In this document: piece after piece, positions 44,421 through 47,785 of the stretch | How positions within the stretch are numbered: position 1 is the stretch's first letter | Layout: each line of letters begins with the position of its first letter | Assembly (NCBI GenBank): GCA_030654195.1 | Contig: JAURXV010000152.1 | Location: forward strand, 1 to 47,785 | Reading direction: 5' to 3' | Source of the DNA: Syntrophales bacterium | Lineage (GTDB): Bacteria; Desulfobacterota; Syntrophia; Syntrophales; UBA5619 | DNA: 47,785 nucleotides | Made by a program: the position numbers and the translations under genes | Notes under the pieces: model-generated | The model's database searches: none | Told to the model about the DNA's origin: nothing | What the model saw: only the letters and a program-made list of their open reading frames with translations

Positions 44421-44459
44421 TTGACAAGGACGCACATTAGGCGCACATTAGGCGCATGA
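44421..44459 (+). promoter_or_regulatory. Promoter and tandem operator of the toxin-antitoxin operon
   Basis: TTGACA (44421-44426) is followed by CGCACATTAGG twice in tandem and a third partial copy, CGCATGATC. The 11-base period covers the expected -10 region (ACATTA). This is the usual place for binding sites of an autoregulating antitoxin-toxin complex. Confidence 0.5.
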
Positions 44460-44486
44460 TCATAATCATGGGAGGTGTCGCCAACG

Positions 44487-44741
44487 ATGCAGAAGAGTAA
44501 AATCAATATCACAATGGATCTGGACCTTATCGAATACGCAAAGCTTTACGCATCGAAACAGAGAACGACGGTTTCGGAGGTCTTTACACAATTTATTCTG
44601 AATCTGAAGCGGGTCCATGAGGATGACCCCATGCAGGTTATCCTTGCCGATCCCGGGTTCAGAGACAGCCTGCTGGCGACGATGGCGAAGATCCAGTCCG
44701 GTGAAACGAAGTGGTCGGGTTACGATGAGGTCTTCGGATGA
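44487..44741 (+). CDS. Antitoxin, DUF6364/ribbon-helix-helix-like
   Basis: An 84-residue protein beginning MQKSKINITMDLDLIEYAKL, then YASKQRTTVSEVFTQFIL. This strand-helix-helix start is that of ribbon-helix-helix antitoxins of the DUF6364 type, which bind operator DNA as dimers. The acidic C terminus would bind the toxin. GGAGG lies 11 bases before ATG 44487; a GTG at 44475 would add four residues. The stop overlaps the toxin start as ATGA, as in many such pairs. Confidence 0.8.
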   Translation: MQKSKINITMDLDLIEYAKLYASKQRTTVSEVFTQFILNLKRVHEDDPMQVILADPGFRDSLLATMAKIQSGETKWSGYDEVFG

Positions 44742-45049
44742 TTGCCTTTTTCAGCGATGCCTTTGGCGATTCTCTGAAAAAACACTCAGCCCTGAAAAAG
44801 ATCGTCCAGAAAAAGGTGGATATGATTCTCACGAATCCCGTCGGACTCGGTGAACCCTTGAAGGGAAATTTACGCGGTTATTACAGCGTCCAGGTGAAGA
44901 AAAATTTCCTCATCATTTACCTCTATTGCCTGATTTGCCGGCGCAGAGGGGATGACGGGATTGTCCTTTGTCATGATTGTTCAAGCTGTGCAGATGAAAC
45001 AGTAAAGTTCGTCCAGCCTGGCCCCCATGATCATGTCTATGATCAATGA
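44738..45049 (+). CDS. RelE/ParE-superfamily toxin
   Basis: A 103-residue protein with the RelE-type pattern: an N-terminal helix with KKHSALKKIVQKKVDMIL, NPVGLGEPLKGNLRGYYSVQV, then KKNFLIIYLYCL. In the family these strands form the ribosome-dependent mRNase or gyrase-poison core; which activity applies here is not shown. The C-terminal end carries a CxxC...C-rich stretch (CRRRGDDGIVLCHDCSSC) that is longer than usual and may bind metal. Four-base overlap with the antitoxin gene. Confidence 0.8.
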   Translation: MIAFFSDAFGDSLKKHSALKKIVQKKVDMILTNPVGLGEPLKGNLRGYYSVQVKKNFLIIYLYCLICRRRGDDGIVLCHDCSSCADETVKFVQPGPHDHVYDQ

Positions 45050-45354
45050 GAACGTAAATTCTCCTGAGATTTATTTTTCCGCTCTTTTCCACCCTTTTTC
45101 ATAAACCTGCCCTTTTATTATTATGTTGGACTGTAGACTCGTAGGTGGCACCAATAACCGGCGCATTTCATTTTTCCCTTGATCACACTCGATCAGTTCG
45201 GAATGAAACCTTCTACACAAACACATGTGCCCAAGACATCGACTACAATAAATAACTGATGACATCTTGGTAGAATCAGGGGCCAATTTGGCGCAATCCA
45301 TGAAATCACGGTTTATCTGTGATGATGATTTTATTAATCAGGTAGGTGAACGAT
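45050..45354. other. Gap with one doubtful minus-strand frame
   Basis: About 300 bases. The minus strand is open from 45301 to 45071 (76 codons, MDCAKLAPDSTK..., with a Cys-rich segment CSRCLGHMCLCRRFHS), but no ribosome binding site precedes it and I recognise no family. It could be a remnant of a zinc-binding protein. Otherwise nothing is visible. Confidence 0.3.
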
Positions 45355-45613
45355 AGCGGGGGAATTCAACCGTAAGCTCTATTCGATGAACGAAAAGAGG
45401 GAACCGGCAGGCTCCCTCTTTTTTCGGATAGCGGATCTTCCCCGGAAACAAAGGCCGTTCCGAAGGGGAGGCAATCAGTATTCCTTGGTCAATTTGTCGA
45501 GCTCGCCAGCGAGAAGACCGGGCCGTCCTTGCAGACGTATTTCCCCCCACGTTGCAGCGGCCGCACTTCCCGATCCCGCACTTCATCCGCATCTCCAGCG
45601 AGGTGATGATGTT
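45355..45613. repeat. Dispersed direct repeat, copy 1
   Basis: About 260 bases nearly identical to 47413-47679, in the same orientation. It includes a terminator hairpin and the last 46 or so codons of an iron-sulfur oxidoreductase gene on the minus strand. Copy 1 has two single-base deletions relative to copy 2. Similarity stops sharply at 45613. Confidence 0.85.
45397..45424. terminator. Bidirectional terminator in repeat copy 1
   Basis: GAGGGA and TCCCTC with an inner CC/GG pair form the stem, preceded by AAAA and followed by TTTTTT on the plus strand, so it can end transcription from both sides. An equivalent hairpin lies at 47460-47486 in copy 2. Confidence 0.7.
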
Positions 45614-45776
45614 CTCTTTCGAAAAACCGAGCTCGAAGAAGACCGGCAGCGTAAAGCGGATCATGATCGGGGGGCCGCAGATCACCGTCACCGCGTTTTC
45701 GGAGCTCGGGGCGACCTCCCTGCAAACCGTCGGGACGAACCCCTCCCGTCCCTTCCAGTCCGCATCCCCCTCGGTA
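45475..45776 (-). pseudogene. 3' fragment of a flavin/2Fe-2S oxidoreductase (hydrogenase gamma-type)
   Basis: The minus strand reads GDADWKGREGFVPTV, then VICGPPIMIRFTLPVFFELG, then [16 protein letters not shown]. This is the C-terminal NAD-binding end and [2Fe-2S] cysteine cluster of dihydroorotate dehydrogenase electron-transfer-like proteins, as in the gamma subunit of soluble hydrogenases. After NVG the frame shifts twice by single-base losses (near 45552 and 45506), so the proper ending ([12 protein letters not shown], then ELDKLTKEY in copy 2) is broken. The 5' part is missing: sequence switches near 45776 to a helicase on the opposite strand. Confidence 0.82.
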
Positions 45777-45777
45777 C

Positions 45778-46328
45778 TTTTCCTGGTCAAAAAGCATGTC
45801 CAGAAGGGTAAAGCTTCTCGCGTCACAGGGGCGGACGCCCGGCAGAAATTCCGCATTGCCTCGGAAAATCCGGGCAAGCAGGCGCTCGTTCGCAAGATCC
45901 TGAAGCGGCATGAAGGGGAACAGGTACTGCTGATCGGGCTGTATATTGACCAGATCAAAGATATCGCTTCAGAGCTGCAGATCCCGCTGCTTACGGGAAC
46001 GACGGCGCAGCGCAAAAGGGATGCCGTTTACGCTGATTTCAAGGAGGGAAGGGTCAAGGTCCTCGCCGTGTCCAAGATCGCCAATTTTGCCGTGGATTTG
46101 CCCGATGCCTCCGTAGCCGTTCAGATCTCCGGAACATTCGGATCGCGCCAGGAAGAAGCTCAGCGTTTAGGTCGGATCCTGAGGCCCAAAAACGGCAGAA
46201 ATCAAGCCCTTTTTTACAATCTTGTGACACGGGACACGGTGGAGCAGGATTTTGCCTTGAAGCGGCAGTTGTTCCTTTGCGAACAGGGGTATGAATACGT
46301 CATTCTGGATGCGGCCGAATTATCATGA
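45778..46328 (+). pseudogene. 5'-truncated XPB/RAD25-type DNA helicase
   Basis: The plus strand encodes the C-terminal RecA-like domain of an XPB-family superfamily 2 helicase. Readable parts are FRIASENPGKQALV, VLLIGLYIDQIKDIASELQI, VLAVSKIANFAVDLPDAS, GTFGSRQEEAQRLGRILRPK and FALKRQLFLCEQGYEYVILD. Motif VI (QRLGRILR) and the normal end are present. Walker A, DEAH and all N-terminal parts are absent, because the frame runs backward into the oxidoreductase fragment near 45776. It is thus a severed gene, although an open frame from 45552 would still produce a chimeric protein. Confidence 0.82.
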
Positions 46329-46539
46329 GGAGGGCTTAATGCATCATTTCTTAGTAAGGATTAATCGCTGATTCCTGTACCACCTTCAGTCGCCCCACGA
46401 GTATCTTTATGGTTCTTAGCAACGCTGTCCCCTTTTCTATTGAATTCTCTCTATTTCCTTGATATTCTGCACTCATGATGGTAGGTAGATACTGTGCTCA
46501 TCACTCACATCTACACATAAAGCGGCAGGCGGTGACAGC

Positions 46540-46863
46540 ATGTTTATCCATGAACGGGAAGCCCTGAAAGACGTGATTCAAGCCCTCCGGAGCCACCTGC
46601 ACGGGAAGATCGTCTCTGCCCACGCCTTCGGCTCCCGCGTGCGGGGCAATCACAATGAATGGTCCGATTTCGACCTCCTGGTGGTCGTGGACGGCAGGAC
46701 GACGGCGCTGGAGAAAGAGGTAATCGACATCATCGTCGAGGAAGAGATGAAAAAAGGGCTCTCCTTCGCGCCGGTCGTCAAGGATATCCACGAATTTGAG
46801 ATGGAAAAACGTTTTCATACGCCGTTCTACGAGAATATCGTCAAAGAAGGGGTGTCGCTATGA
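46540..46863 (+). CDS. MNT-type nucleotidyltransferase antitoxin
   Basis: A 107-residue minimal nucleotidyltransferase. AFGSRVRGNHNEWSDFDLLVVV carries the GS...DxD catalytic pattern of the MNT/KNT family. In MNT-HEPN pairs this enzyme neutralises the HEPN toxin, in some systems by AMP transfer to it. The stop overlaps the HEPN gene start by four bases. AGGCGG lies upstream of ATG 46540. Confidence 0.87.
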   Translation: MFIHEREALKDVIQALRSHLHGKIVSAHAFGSRVRGNHNEWSDFDLLVVVDGRTTALEKEVIDIIVEEEMKKGLSFAPVVKDIHEFEMEKRFHTPFYENIVKEGVSL

Positions 46864-47306
46864 CGCTTTCATGGGCCGACAAGAAAATACTCAGTCAGAC
46901 CAGAATGGTGAAGGCGCGCGAATTTTTGGAGGACGCAAAGGGAAATTTCCGAGAGGGGCGCGTTAAGACCTCAATCAACCGGAGTTATTGTGCATTGCTG
47001 GCTGCCGTCAGAAGCATTCTCATTCTGCACGGCGCCAACACGGAGACTCATGAAGGCGCGGTCACCATGCTGAGCCTGAAATTCGTAAGAACAGAACTCC
47101 TCCCTGTAGAAACCGTCAAGACATTCAAGTTGCTTTTTTCCAGAAGGACCGATGCAGACTATGGAGATTTCGATTCCGCGGATGCGGCCGATGCCGAAGA
47201 GGCCATCCGTTTGGCGTCCGAGGCGGTGGAAGAGATCGAACGATTGAGGACCGCGCTGCTGCAAAGGGATGAGCCATATAAAAATGCGACGGAAGACAAG
47301 ATATAA
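46860..47306 (+). CDS. HEPN-domain toxin
   Basis: A 148-residue all-helical HEPN protein of the UPF0332-like type. INRSYCALLAAVRSIL corresponds to the NRAYYA..HAAR helix, followed by THEGAVTMLSLKFV and LLFSRRTDADYGDF. The RxxxxH ribonuclease motif common in HEPN toxins is not cleanly visible; the conserved RR.DADYG block is. The preceding MNT gene overlaps it as ATGA. Together they form a probable type VII-like or HEPN-MNT toxin-antitoxin module, set between the two repeat copies. Confidence 0.82.
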   Translation: MTLSWADKKILSQTRMVKAREFLEDAKGNFREGRVKTSINRSYCALLAAVRSILILHGANTETHEGAVTMLSLKFVRTELLPVETVKTFKLLFSRRTDADYGDFDSADAADAEEAIRLASEAVEEIERLRTALLQRDEPYKNATEDKI

Positions 47307-47312
47307 GGATGG

Positions 47313-47378
47313 ATTCTCAGGAAGGCGGTCGCTTCAGGAAAGCCGGCTCAAGGGAAAACACTGCGGCTACTGAATTAA
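47313..47378 (+). pseudogene. Relic of a second cysteine synthase gene
   Basis: Seven bases after the HEPN stop the plus strand reads ILRKAVASGKPAQGKTLRLLN and stops. The intact gene at 42779 reads MLREAVASGKLVPGKTILEP at residues 49-68. Codons match at most positions (CTCAGG, GTCGCTTC, GGAAAG, GGGAAAAC). Only about 20 codons remain. It is probably debris of a duplicated or foreign paralogue. Confidence 0.5.
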
Positions 47379-47412
47379 TGGTTTCCAGACTCTCGTGCGT
47401 ATAGCAAGCTGA

Positions 47413-47679
47413 AAGCGAGAGGGGAAATTCGACCGTAAGCTCTATTCGATGAACGAAAAGAGGGAACCGACGGGCTCCCTCTTTTTCCCGATAGTGGACC
47501 TTCCCCGATAACAAAGACTGTTCCGAAGGTGAGGCAATCAGTATTCCTTGGTCAGTTTGTCCAGCTCGGCCAGCGAGAAGACCGGGCCGTCCTTGCAGAC
47601 GTACTTTTCCCCCACGTTGCAGCGGCCGCACTTCCCGATCCCGCACTTCATCCGCATCTCGAGCGAGGTGATGATGTTT
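47413..47679. repeat. Dispersed direct repeat, copy 2
   Basis: Second copy of the 260-base repeat at 45355-45613, same orientation. It starts at AGCGAGAGGGGAAATTC and ends at GATGATGTT, where the two copies diverge. Its coding part is undamaged through the C terminus. Confidence 0.85.
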
Positions 47680-47785
47680 TTGCATCACCCTTGTCCACTG
47701 TGACATTGAGGGAGATATCGTCCCGCCTCGCCCACGCGGCGAGTTCATCCTTGTAGATCAGAAGCCCCGGATTCCTTGCCCCGTA
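47538..47785 (-). pseudogene. Internally deleted flavin/2Fe-2S oxidoreductase, 5' part outside window
   Basis: From the right edge the minus strand reads YGARNPGLLIYKDELAAWAR, then [13 protein letters not shown], typical of the NAD-binding half of hydrogenase-gamma-like proteins. It then jumps to [39 protein letters not shown] and DKLTKEY with a normal stop. Compared with the fragment at 45475-45776, about 148 bases between GDA and NIITS are missing and replaced by three T residues. The frame is broken and the segment with CGPP is lost. The C-terminal cysteine cluster itself is intact. Confidence 0.8.

Noticed and set aside
45338-46015. 225-codon minus-strand frame treated as an intact oxidoreductase
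   Set aside because: Only its middle encodes the oxidoreductase; both ends are out of frame or antisense to the helicase, so it is a pseudogene.

Overview
The window looks like a chromosomal segment of a strictly anaerobic, fairly GC-rich deltaproteobacterium (Desulfobacterota; a Syntrophales-like organism is my best guess from gene content, not a measured placement). Supporting signs are rubrerythrin-type peroxide and oxygen defence, a small periplasmic triheme c7-type cytochrome, remnants of a 2Fe-2S flavin oxidoreductase of the hydrogenase-gamma type, HD-GYP/PilZ signalling, a DUF3568 lipoprotein and many GGAGG-type ribosome binding sites.

Region 1 (1-10.5 kb) is a minus-strand accessory or defence island between housekeeping genes. 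It begins beside a partial 5-formyl-THF cyclo-ligase gene. It then holds radC, a compact operon (DGQHR-domain protein, unknown protein, D12-class adenine methyltransferase, 45-residue ORF), and a type I restriction-modification operon (hsdR, a 28-codon ORF carrying a perfect 35-bp palindrome, and a fused hsdM-hsdS). Elaborate short palindromes sit beside radC and inside the hsd operon.

Region 2 (10.5-20.5 kb) is mostly core: uvrB, a DUF2520 Rossmann protein, a decayed Fic-family fragment, an MFS carrier, der, an ABC-F ATPase, and two ferritin-like proteins (one a true rubrerythrin).

Region 3 (20.5-31.5 kb) has a two-gene c-di-GMP operon (PilZ-like protein overlapping a GAF-PAS-HD-GYP sensor), a SAM methyltransferase, a 173-bp MITE-like element, rfbB, a CHAT-domain lipoprotein that has lost its usual catalytic histidine, and a SPOR-NlpC/P60 lipoprotein.

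Region 4 (31.5-42.5 kb) holds cca, a thiN-thiD operon with a complete TPP riboswitch and terminator, tatD, a membrane-bound triple-GAF class III nucleotide cyclase, then TraB-family, zinc-ribbon rhomboid and DUF3568 genes, an RlmI-like rRNA methyltransferase and the triheme cytochrome.

Region 5 (42.5-47.8 kb) is a patchwork: a cysteine synthase, a small membrane protein, a RelE-like toxin-antitoxin pair, an MNT-HEPN toxin-antitoxin pair, a 5'-truncated XPB-type helicase, a cysteine synthase relic, and two direct copies of about 260 bp carrying the 3' end and terminator of a flavin/iron-sulfur oxidoreductase gene. Both oxidoreductase copies are broken. This stretch has clearly been rearranged.
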